Assembly: GCA_001724265.1 (NCBI GenBank)
Contig: MEDY01000028.1
Span: forward strand, 1 to 64,000
Reading direction: 5' to 3'
Source of the DNA: Rhizaria sp. SCN 62-66
Taxonomy: Eukaryota; Rhizaria, unplaced
Length of the DNA: 64,000 nt
Shown piece by piece: positions 18,301-29,157 of this stretch. The position numbers and the translations under genes are program-made. The notes beneath the pieces are model-generated. The model was not told the DNA's origin and did not search any database. It saw nothing but the letters and a program-made list of their open reading frames with translations. How positions within the stretch are numbered: position 1 is the first letter of the stretch; each line of letters opens with the position of its first letter.

Positions 18301-21300
18301 AAGGCGGCACCACAGTCGGCGCGGCAGCGGCAGCCGCGAGCGCCGAGGGCGACAGCGTCAGGACCGCGGGCATCAGCGGGAGCGCCAGCAGCGACTGCAT
18401 GGATGGCGCGGGCGACGGCGAGCGCGACGGCGTCGGCGAAAGCTGCGGGGGCGCCGAGGCCGCCGTCTGCTGCGGCGACTGCGGTGCCACCACGGCCGCG
18501 GACACTCCCTGCACTGGCGACGCGGGCACCTCCAGTTGCTGCGGGGCGCGTGCGAGTGCGGCGGCGTCGCGTTGCTGCAGCTGTTGCAGCTGCTGTCGCG
18601 CGTACGCGGCAATGTACGCGCGCAGAGAAGCGCGGCGCAGAGCAGCGTGCGTGCCAGTCCAGACTGCGACGGCAATCGCGAAAGCAGTGGCAGCAGGTGC
18701 CGACGCAAAGAGCAGCGGCGGCAGTGGCGGCCCCGGCTGCGCACGCGCGGCTGCAAGTGCGCTGGCAGAAGCGCGCTGGAGCGCGGGGTCGACGTTGGCG
18801 GCCATGAACGGCTTCATCACCGCGGGCGGCAGTTGCAGCAAAAGCTCAAGGCGCGACTGACGGTACCGCGTCGCTTGTGTCGGCAACACCAGGCGCGACA
18901 GCAGTGGCACGCGCCCCGACCGCGCACCCGCGGCAGTAGCGGTGTTCCCAGTGGCAGCGCTATCACTCGCCGGCGCAGCGCCAGTTGCGAACGGCATTGT
19001 ACTCGACTCGAGGTGCGTGAGCGCGGGAAGCGCCACAGTCCAGTCCGCAGCGGGCGCGTCTTCCGGCTCAGCTTCGGCGCCGGCACCATGCACGGACTGC
19101 GCGGTCCGCGTGATGAGCGAGAGCGCGTGCGAGTCCTCGTTAAGCGCCGACGCGGCCTGCGCGAACGCGGCCAGCACGCGGCGCAGCGGCCCGCGCGCGG
19201 GCGCGCCGAGCGCCACGCGCGCGCCGGTCACGGGATCCAGCAGCACCAGCTCGCCGCGGCTCTCGCCGGCGGAGGTCGTCGCACCGGGGCGGAACGGCGG
19301 CAGCGCAGACACGCAGTGTTCGAACGAGTGCGCGTCGCAGAAGCCCGCTTCTCCAGTTGGCCCAGCGCCAGCAGTGTCCGGAGCAGTGGCGGAAAGCCCC
19401 ACAGCGGCGCGCCCGAAGGAGCCCGCGGTGTAGTAACGCAGGAAACCGAGCAGCAGCGCGCCCAGGTCGGCGTCGCCCACAGCTGCACCCGCCGCCGCCG
19501 ATGTAGCTGCGGTCGCAGGCACCGGCGCCGAGGCCGGCAGCAGCAGCGGCTGCATCGGCGGCGCAGTTCCCGAGCCCGCGCCCGACGCGGCCGAGAGCGC
19601 GGGCGACGGGGGCGCGGAGCGGTCCGGCGTGGCCGCGCCAGACGCATGGGCGCCGGCTGTATCGGCGTCAGCGTCGGCACCGGCGTCGAGAGCGATGACA
19701 CCGAAGAGCGGCAGCGCGTCGACGCTGTAGTAGCGCGGCGGCGGCGGTGGGGGCGGCTGCACGGGCGCCACGCGCGTGCGGCGCGGCGCAAGCGAGTGCT
19801 GCTGCGCATGCGGCGACTGCGTCAGAGTGTGCGGCTGTGGGCGCGGCGCGCCTGGCGCGGGGGACGTCGAGCGCGACAACGACAACGACTGCGAGTGTGC
19901 GCGCGAATGCAAGGGCTGTGGCGACGCAGCGCGGGAGCCTGAGTCGGTCTGGGCCGCAAGCAGCAGCGCGCGGTGGCCCAGCGCGCCGGGCTCGGGCAGC
20001 GTCAGCAGTGTCGCGACGGCCGCGGCGGCGTTGAGGAAGCCCGCAAGCGCGCCCGGAGCGTCGCGGGCCGCAAAGGGCGGCGGCGGCGACGGCACGGGCA
20101 CCGGGGCGGCGGGTGAAGGCGCGGACGGCGAGAGCGGCGCGGGCAGTGCAAGCAACGCGGGTCCGACCGCGCTTCCCAGACTGGGCGACGCGGGCACCTC
20201 AGACGAGGCGGTCGCTGTGAGGCCCACGAGCGCGGCAGCGGCGGCGGCAACGTCAGCAGCGGGCAGCGGCGCGCCCACTGCGTCGACAGAGCACAGGTAG
20301 TGCACCAACATTACGGTCAAGTGGAACGTGCTCAGCGAGCCTGCGCCGGCGCCCGCCACGGACGCCGCCAGCGACGCGGTCGCGGCGGCGGCGCCGTGAC
20401 CGGCGACGAGCGCGGCCGGGGTCGCGGGAGCCGTAGCACGCAGCAGGCGGCGCAGTGTGAGCAGCAGTGGGCGCAGCGGTGGGAACGCGCGCAGCCACAC
20501 CAGCGTAAGCCGCGTGGCGAGCGCGCGCGCAGACGGCACGGCCACGGCGGCGGCCAGCGAGGTCTGTCCCGGCGCGGCGGCGTCGAGAGCGCAAGTGAGC
20601 GCGCGAGGGGGCTCGAACTCAACGCTCACGGGCACACCGGAGTCGGGATCCACGAAGCGCACCACAGCGCAGCCTGTGGGCACGCCGCTGACGGCGCCCG
20701 CTGCTGCGGATGAACCACCAGCAGCAGCAGCAGCAGCAGCGGCGGCGGGGGCAGAAGCGGGGCTGTTGGAAGGCGCCACGGCGCGCAGTCCAGCTTGACT
20801 GCTGTGCTGCAACGCAGGGACGGCAGGCTGGTGTTGGCCTGCGGGGCCGGCGGACTGTGCCGACGCTGATGCCGACGCGACTGAGACGGTGACAGTGGCG
20901 GCAGCGCGGTGTAGCCACGCCGCGCGCGCGCGCAGGGCCGCAGCCTCGGCCTCGAGGGCGGCCACCCGCTCGGCGTCCTGGCTGGCAGCTGCGGGCGCCG
21001 GCGCAGCTGATGTAGCGTTGCCGTCCGCGGCCGCGGCGGCTGTCGCAGGGGCCCGCGCGCGGGTGGCGCCCGCAGCGCCGCGGTTGCCGCGGCCGCGCCG
21101 GCCGGTGTGCGCGCCCGCATCGATCGAGGGCGGCGGCAGCCCCGCGGCGAGCGCGGCGACGTGCGCGGCGCCGAAGGTCGCCGCGGCCTCGGCGGCGGCT
21201 TCGTGCGCGCGGCGCGCAAACTCGCCCGCGACGTGTGCCGCAAAGGCACTCGCGTGCGCGGGGCCCAGGCACGCGGCCGAGGGCGCAAGCGCACACGCGG

Positions 21301-24300
21301 GCAGCAGCTGCGGCAGCGCGGGGCCCGGCGCAAGCACGGTCACAGCTCTAGCGCCAGCGCCAGCGTATGCGCCCGCGCCCGCGGTGAGAGCGGCTTGCGC
21401 GGCAGGTGTGTAGGGCGACAGCAGCGCGCGCGACGGCGAGAGCGGCGACGGGAGCGGCGACTGCGACAGCGAGGGCGACGCCGACAGCGACGGCGGCGGC
21501 GACGCCGACATCATCTGCGCCGGCGCAATCGCGGCGCTCTCAGCCTTGGCGTCGCCGACAACCAAGTCGACTACAGCGGGCACAGCGGCGGGCACGCGCG
21601 CGCCCGGCACGACGCCGGAGGACTCGGAATGCGCGCGCGCACGGGACGGCGCGGGCACGGCCAGGGTCAGGTCGCCGCTCGCGCTGCGGCCCGTCTTGAC
21701 ATGCGCGCCTCCGCCCGCGGTCGCAGTCGCCGCGGGACCGGCCGCAGCGGCGGTGGCGAAGGCGGTGGCGACGGCGGCGACGCCGGGCCGCGCGCCGGCG
21801 GAGGGCCCGCGCGCTTCGCCGAGCGTGATGGACGCGCGCGCGCTCGGCGGCTTCGGCGGCAGCCACAGCGGGGACGCGCCAGCAGCGCATGCGCCCGCAC
21901 CAGCAGGGCCCACTGCACAGGTGCCGCCAACAGTGTTGTGGCCTGAGCCAGAGCCAGAGCCGGAGGCGGTGCGCGGCACGCCGCCCGCGGCCACCAGTAA
22001 AGCGGCGGCGGCGGTGGCGGTGGAGAGTCTCCGCGACGTGTGCGCGCGCGGGGAGCGCTGCGTGCCGCCAACAAGCAGCCCCGACGCGTGAGCACTCACC
22101 TGGAGCGCTGCCGAGGACGCGCCACCGAGCGCGTGCGCGTGTACCTGTGACTGCGCGGGCACCTGCGCGTGCGTGGACAAGGGCGTGGGGAGCATGCCCT
22201 GCGCGAGCGCCTGCGCGACGGGGTGCGCGTAGGGCTGCGTGAACGCGGGCAGCGCAAAGGCGAATGCCTCGGGCGCGAGCGCAACGGCGGCGCTCGACGC
22301 GGGGGCGCTCGCAGGCGCGGGCTCCACGGGCGATAGCCCCGCGGGCACGGCCACGGCCGCGGGCGTGGGCACCGGCGCGGATGCGGGGTCCGCGGGCGCG
22401 GGGACGTGGGCCGCGAAGAGCGCGGGGACCGAGTCGGCGCGCCAGTGCGTCGCGGCGGTCTCGTTCCACGCGCGCGGGTCCGAGGTCCAGCGGCGCAAGG
22501 CGGCAAGCACCTCGGCCTCGGCCGTCGCGGCCGCGGGCGGCAGGTGGCGCACCGCCAGGTCCACGGCCGACACCACGCCGCCGCCGCCCGCCGCCGCGGC
22601 CACCGCGGTGACCGCCACGGCGCCGCCCGCCGTGTTGTTCGGGTCAGCGGCCGTGCCGGCGTCGGCGGGCCCGTCTGCGAGTCCCGTAGCGGTGGACCCC
22701 ACGACGTCGGCGACGACGTCCTGCAGCGCGGGGACGCCCGCGGCGGCGGCCTCGCCCGCGGCGCGCGCCAGGAAGCCCGCCAGAAGCGTGCGCGCGGCGG
22801 CCGCGGCGGCGCGGCGGCGGTGCGTGCCCTGCGCCGTGGGCGTCAGCGCGGCCGCGCAGCGCAGCACGGCCCAGTGCAGTGCAGACCGCGGCGCGCGCGG
22901 CAGCATGTGCGCGTCGCGCGCCGGCGGCGGTGACCGCGGCGGCGGCGAGCGCGCCGGCGGCGGCGTGCGCGCGGGGAGAGAGCGCGGCACACCGGCGCTA
23001 GTGCCAACGCCGACGGGCGCGGGGGCGGGCATCTGGACGTGCATCGGCGAATGCGCCTGCGGCTGCGCCTGCTAAGCGTGCGAGGTGGACGGCGCAGCGA
23101 GCGCAAGCGCGGACAGCGGCGGCGCATCGGCACCGACGCCAACGCTCGCGTCCCGGCTGTGGGAAGCCTCCGAGGCGGCGGGCGCGGTCGCGGCGGCCCC
23201 GACCAGCATCGCGTCGGCGTCGGAGCGCGTGCGGCCGTGGTGACCGTGGCCGGGAACGTGACTGTGACCAGCGGCGGGCCCCGTCGCCGACACAGCTCCA
23301 GCCCCAGCGCTCGCCAGCGGGCTCTCAACAGCAGTCTCGCCGTCGCCGTCTCCGTCACCGTCGCCGTCGCCGATGCTACGCGCAAGCCCGTGTCCGAGGC
23401 CCGCGCGCGCGAGCTGGTGGTGATGCTGGCGCAGCGGGCGCGGGCCAGTGTCCGAGAGCCGCGGCCGGACCAGGTACGCCTGCGCCGCCGCGGACAGCGG
23501 CGCGGGAAGCGAGTCGGACGCAGACGCAGGCACCGCCGCGGCTGTCGCAGCAGCAGCAGCAGCAGCAGCAGCGCTGGGTGCGCCATCGCTGACTGCGACA
23601 GTGGCCACGGCCGCCAACGCGCACTGTTGTCGGTCGGCACCGAAAACCTCTGCAGCTGCGACCGCGTCTGTCGCCCGCGTCGAGTGATGTCCCTGCTGTG
23701 CGAGTGTTTGCACTGCTGGGGGCTCGGCCATGCTGTCGCAGTCGCCCTCGTTGTCGCCGGGCGCGACTGAGCTGCCGCCGGGGGTGGTCTCGCCCGCCAC
23801 GACGCCCGCGGCGCCGCCATCCGCGAACAGCCCCGCGCCGGGGCGCGCGAGCGCAAGCGACGACAGACACAACGGGGCCGCGGGCGCAGGCGCCAGCGCG
23901 AGCGGCGCAGGCAGCTCCAGCGGGGCCGGCGACAGCTGCGCTGTGGCGGAGGCAGCGGCCGCGCCAGCCGCGGTGGCGGAGTCTATAGCGCCAGCCACGG
24001 GCGAAGCCTGCGCGTCGCGCTAGAGTTGCGTGCGTGGCACCGAAAGCAGCGCAGCGTGCGGGCGGTACGGCGCGCGCGCGCGGGCCCGCGCCGCCAGCGC
24101 ATACAGTGCGGCGGCCACATCACCACCCCAGACCGAGTCACTGCCAGAGCCTGCGTCGTCGCCGTCGCCGTCGCCGAGGCCCGTGGCGCGCGGGACGCCC
24201 CAGGCCGCGGCCACAGCGGCGGCGGCGGACAGCGGCGCTTGAGGCGATGACGATGCGGACGAGGATGACTCGGCAGACTGAGTCGACTGCGACTGCGACC

Positions 24301-24748
24301 GGGATGATGGCAGGCTCTGCAGGGGCGGCGCAACCGCTTTATAAGCAAGTCTAAAGGCCGCAGTGGCGTCGGTCTAGCCCGCGGCTGCGTCAGTTGAGGC
24401 CGTGGAAGCCGCGTACGTGACGGGCTCGAAGTGCGGGTGCACGAAGTGCGGCTCGCGGGCCGAGGCGCGCACTGGCGCGGGCGACGTCGCGCGCGGGAAC
24501 GGCGGCGTGGGGATGCGCTCGGGCGGCCGCACAAGCGCCGCGGCCAGCAAGGGCAATGCTGCGGGCACGAACGTGTTCTTGGTGTGCGGGACGTGCACGA
24601 GCGGCTGCGTCACGCCCTCCGTGCCGTCGGCCTCGGGCGGCGAGGTGAGCGTGATCACCAGGCCCGCGCCGCGCCATGGCATGAGCGAGTCATGCGGCGA
24701 GCGCGGCTCCACGTCGGGGCCGGCGTCAAAGGAACTCAGTTTTGACAT
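15356..24748 (-). CDS. Giant low-complexity protein with a divergent TRF4/PAPD5-like nucleotidyltransferase core; five in-frame TAG
   Basis: If TAG is sense, this is one intronless frame of 3130 residues from ATG 24748 to TAA 15356-15358. TAG codons are at 24374, 24020, 23072, 15695 and 15539 (lowest base of each). No TAA or TGA interrupts it. The sequence on both sides of each TAG stays in the same frame with the same Ala/Pro/Gln-rich, GC-rich codon use. Faint similarity to non-canonical poly(A) polymerases appears in the right order: VVGSTATGL (Gly684-Ser685), SAVDLAV (Asp730), VPVSVEFEPPRAL near 1376, AFPPLRPLLLTLRRLLR, STFHLTVMLVHYLCSVD, and ELVLLDPVTGARVALG near 1834. Two of the three catalytic acids look replaced (D-x-D reads A-V-D; the third site reads S-V-E). 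The C-terminus, beyond the last two TAGs, is strongly basic (KHKPTRRKRGKRG), as in TRF4-type proteins. A Gly-His run lies near residue 2490. Coding is nearly certain; the family is tentative. Confidence 0.8.
15539..15541 (-). other. In-frame TAG codon in the TRF4-like gene
   Basis: Minus-strand TAG. Context in the common frame is AATAAVVA, TAG, VDGGDASA. It could also be read as a splice acceptor (GCTTAG before GTGGAC), but upstream coding sequence continues in frame right up to it, so no intron is needed. Confidence 0.7.
15695..15697 (-). other. In-frame TAG codon in the TRF4-like gene
   Basis: Minus-strand TAG. Context QQTPDP, TAG, TQRAAHGAQRG. The frame stays open for 51 further codons of the same composition before the next TAG. 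Confidence 0.8.
17205..17310 (-). repeat. Gly-His dipeptide repeat tract
   Basis: Minus-strand GGC/GGT/GGA-CAT/CAC alternation encodes about fourteen consecutive Gly-His pairs within the TRF4-like giant, with further His-rich phrases on both sides (16400-17300). Such runs can bind zinc, nickel or copper. Codons vary, so it is maintained at least partly at the protein level. Confidence 0.8.
23072..23074 (-). other. In-frame TAG codon in the TRF4-like gene
   Basis: Minus-strand TAG. Context APSTSHA, TAG, QAQPQAHSPMHVQMP. It lies in a Gln-rich stretch. Confidence 0.85.
24020..24022 (-). other. In-frame TAG codon in the TRF4-like gene
   Basis: Minus-strand TAG. Context SVPRTQL, TAG, RDAQASPVAGA in the shared frame. 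Confidence 0.85.
24374..24376 (-). other. In-frame TAG codon in the TRF4-like gene
   Basis: Minus-strand TAG. Context ASTDAAAG, TAG, TDATAAFRLAYKAV. It comes 124 codons after the ATG, and more than 3000 codons follow. Confidence 0.85.
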
Positions 24749-25265
24749 CTAAAAGAAGCTGACAGCTTGTGAAACGTGGCAGCGAGGCGGTTCGTCCTCG
24801 GCGCAACTCCGCTCTGCTTCTGTGAAGCCAAGTTTGAAAAGTGAAAAGGGGATGTCCGCAAAATTAACAAAGTGTTACAGTAAAAGACTACATGGAGTAC
24901 TACATATATTGCGATTTCTCAGTCGATACCTCAACAAAACACTGAACAACGGAGTTCGCATGGTACACTAAGAAACTTTAAACGAGTCTTGTAAGCACGC
25001 TCGCGGCTCGTCCCTCTCGTCCAACCACAAACAGCTTTTGTATGACAAAACGGCATGAAATGCACGCTTATATCAAAGTACAAGCGGATTACAATCAAAT
25101 AATAAGATATAACAGATATGTTCACAAGAAATAAAACTAAAATTCACAAACAAAACGTTGCTATATACCAAATAAAACATGTTATAATCGGAGGTTAACC
25201 CCGAACTGTTGGTCACTTAAAAACTCCGAAGCGCTCACTTTGCTCTTGCACACCGTGCGTCGCAC
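24749..25265. other. AT-rich intergenic region between the TRF4-like gene and ECI2
   Basis: Contains the promoter of the TRF4-like giant. ECI2 ends at 25266 on the same strand, so its short 3' UTR is here too. No coding-like frame or repeat. Confidence 0.6.
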
Positions 25266-26210
25266 TTAGAGCTTTGCCTCGGGCTTAGCCTGCGCGGGTT
25301 TGTTCTTGCGGTTCTTGAATTGGTCGAGCGCGCGCGCGAAGTCGTCCTCCTTAAGCCTACGCGCAAACTGCGTGCCCTCCTTATCCGCCAGCGCATGCAA
25401 CGCCTCGCGGTCCAGGTCGCGCAAGTTGCGCTTCGTGGTGACAAGCGAGTCGAGCGACATAGCCGCAATGCGTGTGGCCAGCGCCAGCGCCTCGGGCAGC
25501 AGCGCGTTGCGCGGGACGGCGCGCAGGGCGAACCCCGTGGCCGCGGCGTCCTGCGCGGTGAGGCGCGCGCCGGCGTAGAGCATCTCGCTCGCGCGACCGA
25601 TGCCCAGCGCGCGCGGGAAAGTCAGCGAGGCGCAGCCCTCGGCGCAAAGCCCGAGCGGGACGAAGGGCGTTTCGAACCAGGCGTCGTCGGCGACGAGAGT
25701 CGCGTCGCCCAGCTGCGTCATGGTTGCCGCAACTCCGACGCAGCCGCCGTTGACGGCCGTGATGAGCGGCTTGGGGAAGTCGATGAACGCGTGAATCATC
25801 TCCATCGGTAGACCCACGGAGCGCACGGGCGCGGAGCCGTCCGCTGAGGCCGTAGGCGCGCCCGGTGCGACGGCATTGAAGAAACTCACTACGAAGGTAA
25901 GACGGGGATAAAAGCAAGCAAGTGAGGGGTGAGGGGTGCAGGGCGACACAGAGAGGATGCGTGGGGAGATATAAGTGCGATAGTGCGGGGTACGGTGCGT
26001 ACCGTTAAGGTCGTGTCCGGAGGAGTACATGGGCCCGGAGCCGGTGAGGATTACGCAGTGCACGCGGTCGTTGGCGGCGAGCTCCTTGAATGTGGCTAGG
26101 ATGTCGGTGTACTGCGCGGGCGTGAACGAGTTCATCTGCCGCGGGCGGATGAACTGGATCAGCGCCACGCGCCCGAAGTACGTCACCGTCAGCGTCGGCC
26201 GGGAGGACAT
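25266..26210 (-). CDS. ECI2: Peroxisomal enoyl-CoA delta-isomerase (crotonase family)
   Basis: Crotonase-fold enzyme; the ECI2 branch shifts cis/trans-3 double bonds to trans-2 so that unsaturated fatty acids can enter beta-oxidation. Exons 26003-26210 and 25888-25266 join in phase 1 across a 114-base intron (donor GTACGC, acceptor TCGTAG), giving 276 residues with a TAA stop. The oxyanion-hole segment MYSSGHDLN straddles the splice end, GGCVGVAATMTQLGD forms the second part, and the FETPFVPLGLCAEGCASLTFP segment matches ECI2, including the catalytic glutamate of AEGC. The C-terminus ends in Ala-Lys-Leu, a variant type 1 peroxisomal targeting signal. The start is ATG 26210, immediately before the domain. 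A splice acceptor (TTGCAG, exon from 26219) just upstream suggests a 5' UTR intron; a matching GTACGT donor is at 26523. A plain enoyl-CoA hydratase is the main alternative. Confidence 0.88.
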   Translation of the reverse strand: MSSRPTLTVTYFGRVALIQFIRPRQMNSFTPAQYTDILATFKELAANDRVHCVILTGSGPMYSSGHDLNGTHRTPHYRTYISPRILSVSPCTPHPSLACFYPRLTFVVSFFNAVAPGAPTASADGSAPVRSVGLPMEMIHAFIDFPKPLITAVNGGCVGVAATMTQLGDATLVADDAWFETPFVPLGLCAEGCASLTFPRALGIGRASEMLYAGARLTAQDAAATGFALRAVPRNALLPEALALATRIAAMSLDSLVTTKRNLRDLDREALHALADKEGTQFARRLKEDDFARALDQFKNRKNKPAQAKPEAKL

Positions 26211-26662
26211 GTATGCAGGCTGCAAGCAAGTTGTGAAAGGTAGGTGCGGTGGGGATAAAGCAAGCAGACAGTTGGAGGGTGTGAGTTTGACGTCGCGATT
26301 TTCAATAGCGTAGAAGGTGAGGAAATAATCACAGAGTGAGTGCGGGGAAAATAAAAAATGTCAGAGCCTTCACTGAAATAAACGAATCTTATTGTTATAT
26401 CATGAACAACGGAAGTGTAGAGGTAAGGTGCAGAGTCTTTAAGGAGCAAACGAGCTTCCCTTTGCACGATGGGCACCACGACCGCTTGTGGTCCATGACG
26501 CCCACGGTCACTTTCGCACGTACGATGGACCTTCGGTAAGGCAGTTACGTGCAGTCCGCAATCGTCAATAACGAATTTAATCATGTGCTATGAAATATAC
26601 CTTGGAAATTTTTCTTAAACTCTTAATTCGCAGTCTTACGAAGCTGATCTTTCCTTCTGTGG
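26211..26662. promoter_or_regulatory. Divergent promoter region ECI2 / CCNDBP1-like
   Basis: 452 bases between two outward-facing starts. It appears to include a 304-base 5' UTR intron of ECI2 on the minus strand (26220-26523), bounded by GTACGT and TTGCAG like the coding introns. A minus-strand ATG at 26584 would be out of frame with ECI2 after splicing, so transcription probably starts inside 26525-26583 or that ATG opens a short upstream frame. Confidence 0.4.
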
Positions 26663-28633
26663 ATGTCTCCGCGATCGCCCACTTTCGCATCCTTGCTGCT
26701 CACTTGCTCGTCCTCCGCAGAGACGATGTCTGCTCCTGCGTCCAACGACCCTGAGTCGCTGGTGACGAACAAGACGTCTGGCGCCGTTATCACCAAGTCG
26801 TTTCGCCGGCTTGCGAAGCTGCTGGAGGCGATGTCCGACGACATGCGCAACCCGCTTCCACGCAACGCGCCCGTGAGCAAAGAGCCTGTGACTCGCGAGA
26901 CGCTCAGCGCGTTGGCGCAGAAGCTGTCAAGCACCATCACGCGCTACGTGCTCTTTATCTGCCGCGAGGGCACGATGAACACGATCGAGAAGCAGACGAG
27001 CGTGTTGCTGGAGGACCTGCGGCGCATGGTGACGATGCTGCGTGGGCTGTACCCCGTTGCGTCGCCGCTCATGAAGCGCGCGCTCACGCAGTGCGGCGTC
27101 CGCGTGCTGGGCAACGTCGCGCGTCTCGTTGAAGACATCGGCCGCCAGGTTGTGTCGCAGCTCTCGGGGCAGCACGACCCGGAGCACGACCCCAACTCGT
27201 TCGAGAACAACAATCACCTGTCGCGGTTGACGGCGCGCGTGTGGGGCGCATGCGAGGCGCTGGTCGACGCGCCGTTGACGCCGATGGAGGCCACGAGCAC
27301 GCAGATTGTCGGCATGGCGCGACTGATTGCCGACGCTGCGCGCGAGCTGTCGGAGTTCAAGCAGGGCGACCACGAGGAGCCTCTCGTCGATGACGACGAC
27401 GACGCCGACGATGAGGACGAGGACGAGGACGAGGACTTCGACGACGAAGGGCTCGACGACCTTACGCGCCAGCTCGAGGAAGCCAACGCGGCCGCTAAAA
27501 AGGGCGGCAAGGCCGCGTCGGGCGCGGGCGCGTTTGACGCCGATGACGAGGCCGCGATCCGCCGCGAGCTCAAGGCGCTGCAGAACGCCGAGCAGGACGA
27601 AGCCGAGGGCTACACCGAGAAGGCGCTGTCGAAGCGTGAGTACGCGTGGGTGCCGCCCGCGGCCGCGCTGGCGCTAGTGGCGGCCGACACGATCGCGCGG
27701 TTCGGCGCCGTCGTGGCGCGCATCGAGCCCCCGCAGTCGCTCATGCGCGGCGGCTTCGGCTTCGGCGCGGACCCCGACGCCGCGGCGACCTCGGTCACAG
27801 ACCCCGACTGGGCCGCGCGCGTGGCGGCCGCCAAGGCGCAGCTGGACGCGGACCTGGACGCGCGGTACGCCGACGCCGAGTACGTCTCGACCAAGTGCGA
27901 CGAGATGGCGCAGGCGCTGACGACGCCGCAGTCGCTCGTCAAGGCCGCGCGGTGCGCGTACATCATCACCACGCGCTGCGCCAAGATGCTCGCGTGGATC
28001 GAGCGCCTCTCCGCCGAGGGCTGGCTTGACAACTACCACAAGGAGCGCGCAGAGAAGCGCAAGCAGAAGGACGACGCCAAGAAGGCTTCCAAGGATAGCA
28101 ACAAGGACGGCGACAAGGATAGCGAGAAGCCCGAGGACGAGGACGCAGACGCGGCCACGGTCGGCTCCGCCGTCGTCGCCGCCGCCAAGGCCGACGCCGC
28201 CACGGCGGCCGTGGTGGGTGCGGGCAGCAGTCTGGCGAGCGCGCGGCCGCCGTGGAACCGCGACCCCGCGGTGATCCCGGCGATCGCGGCGTGGCAGACG
28301 TACGTGCGCGCGCGCGACGCCGCGGCTGTGTACGCGGCCGAGCCCGCTGAGTCGCGGACCGCGGAGCAGGAGCCCGCGCTGGTGCCCGCGCCCGAGTGCA
28401 CCGAGGCCGTAACGGGCCAGTGGAAGTGGCTCGACAACGCGCGGCAGACGCTGGCCGAGGCGTACAGTCTGGCGCCGAGTCTGTATGACATGCACGTCGT
28501 GTACAAGGGCGGCGACAAGCTCGTCGACAACTCGGACGACGAGGAGGACTCGGATGTCGATGAGAACTGGCAGTACGACGAGGACGAGGATGAGGACGAG
28601 GACGAGGACGGCGACTTTGACGACTTCGATTAA
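26663..28633 (+). CDS. CCNDBP1: Cyclin-D1-binding protein 1 / GCIP family protein
   Basis: 656 residues from ATG 26663 to TAA. A second in-frame ATG at 26726 (MSAPASNDPES) may be the real start, because the first 21 residues look unconserved. Order of matches to the animal GCIP family: a helical N-terminus, LRGLYPVASPLMKRALTQ (family YYLLPKDQGITLRKLV), RVWGACEALVDAPLTPMEA (family VWVACQQMPQIPRDNKAA), an acidic Asp/Glu run at about 241-266, SKREYAWVPPAAALALVAAD, and RCAKMLAWIERLSAEGW. The animal protein binds cyclin D and helix-loop-helix factors and is nuclear or cytoplasmic. This one is about twice as long because of Lys/Asp and Ala-rich inserts and a second acidic tail at the C-terminus. 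Recognition rests on motif order; the specific partner in this organism is unknown. Confidence 0.75.
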   Translation: MSPRSPTFASLLLTCSSSAETMSAPASNDPESLVTNKTSGAVITKSFRRLAKLLEAMSDDMRNPLPRNAPVSKEPVTRETLSALAQKLSSTITRYVLFICREGTMNTIEKQTSVLLEDLRRMVTMLRGLYPVASPLMKRALTQCGVRVLGNVARLVEDIGRQVVSQLSGQHDPEHDPNSFENNNHLSRLTARVWGACEALVDAPLTPMEATSTQIVGMARLIADAARELSEFKQGDHEEPLVDDDDDADDEDEDEDEDFDDEGLDDLTRQLEEANAAAKKGGKAASGAGAFDADDEAAIRRELKALQNAEQDEAEGYTEKALSKREYAWVPPAAALALVAADTIARFGAVVARIEPPQSLMRGGFGFGADPDAAATSVTDPDWAARVAAAKAQLDADLDARYADAEYVSTKCDEMAQALTTPQSLVKAARCAYIITTRCAKMLAWIERLSAEGWLDNYHKERAEKRKQKDDAKKASKDSNKDGDKDSEKPEDEDADAATVGSAVVAAAKADAATAAVVGAGSSLASARPPWNRDPAVIPAIAAWQTYVRARDAAAVYAAEPAESRTAEQEPALVPAPECTEAVTGQWKWLDNARQTLAEAYSLAPSLYDMHVVYKGGDKLVDNSDDEEDSDVDENWQYDEDEDEDEDEDGDFDDFD

Positions 28634-29157
28634 GTGAAACGCACTTGCGCGCAAAACTGACGCCATCAGTGTGCATACCTTTGTCAAACCAAATGTCATA
28701 TCTTCCCCTCGTTAAAGTGTATCTCTATAGTTCAATATTCTTTTGTTTTTGACCTGCCTTTTATTTCTCTTCTATTAGTCTGCCGCCGCAGTCCGCGTGC
28801 GGCTCCCCTTGCTTCATAGCCTTCCAACTTCACATTCACAGTGACTCGTGCAGCGGCTGTGTGTCACTGCAGATGCGCACAGCGCCTTCACATGTACATG
28901 CAATGTTTCTATGCCATAATACACTGTATATGTACATGATCATGTCACGTAACTATTCAATGTGCATGTACAAACGTGTAAGTACATTAAGATGAAAAGT
29001 GTGTATTACAACAAAGTTAAACAGACAATATGATTTTAAACAAAAAGGTCGAAAGATATCAGTATAAAGCGTGCTAATTATCGATGTAAAGAAATGAGAA
29101 CAAAACGGGAGCGAAGTCGCAGCGAGCGCAGATTATCAGCCTCCGCAAGAGCTAAGC
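28634..29157. other. Convergent intergenic region between CCNDBP1-like and POLD2
   Basis: AT-rich, with several short ATGTACATG-type palindromic phrases between 28890 and 28990. It holds two 3' UTRs. No coding frame. Confidence 0.6.
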
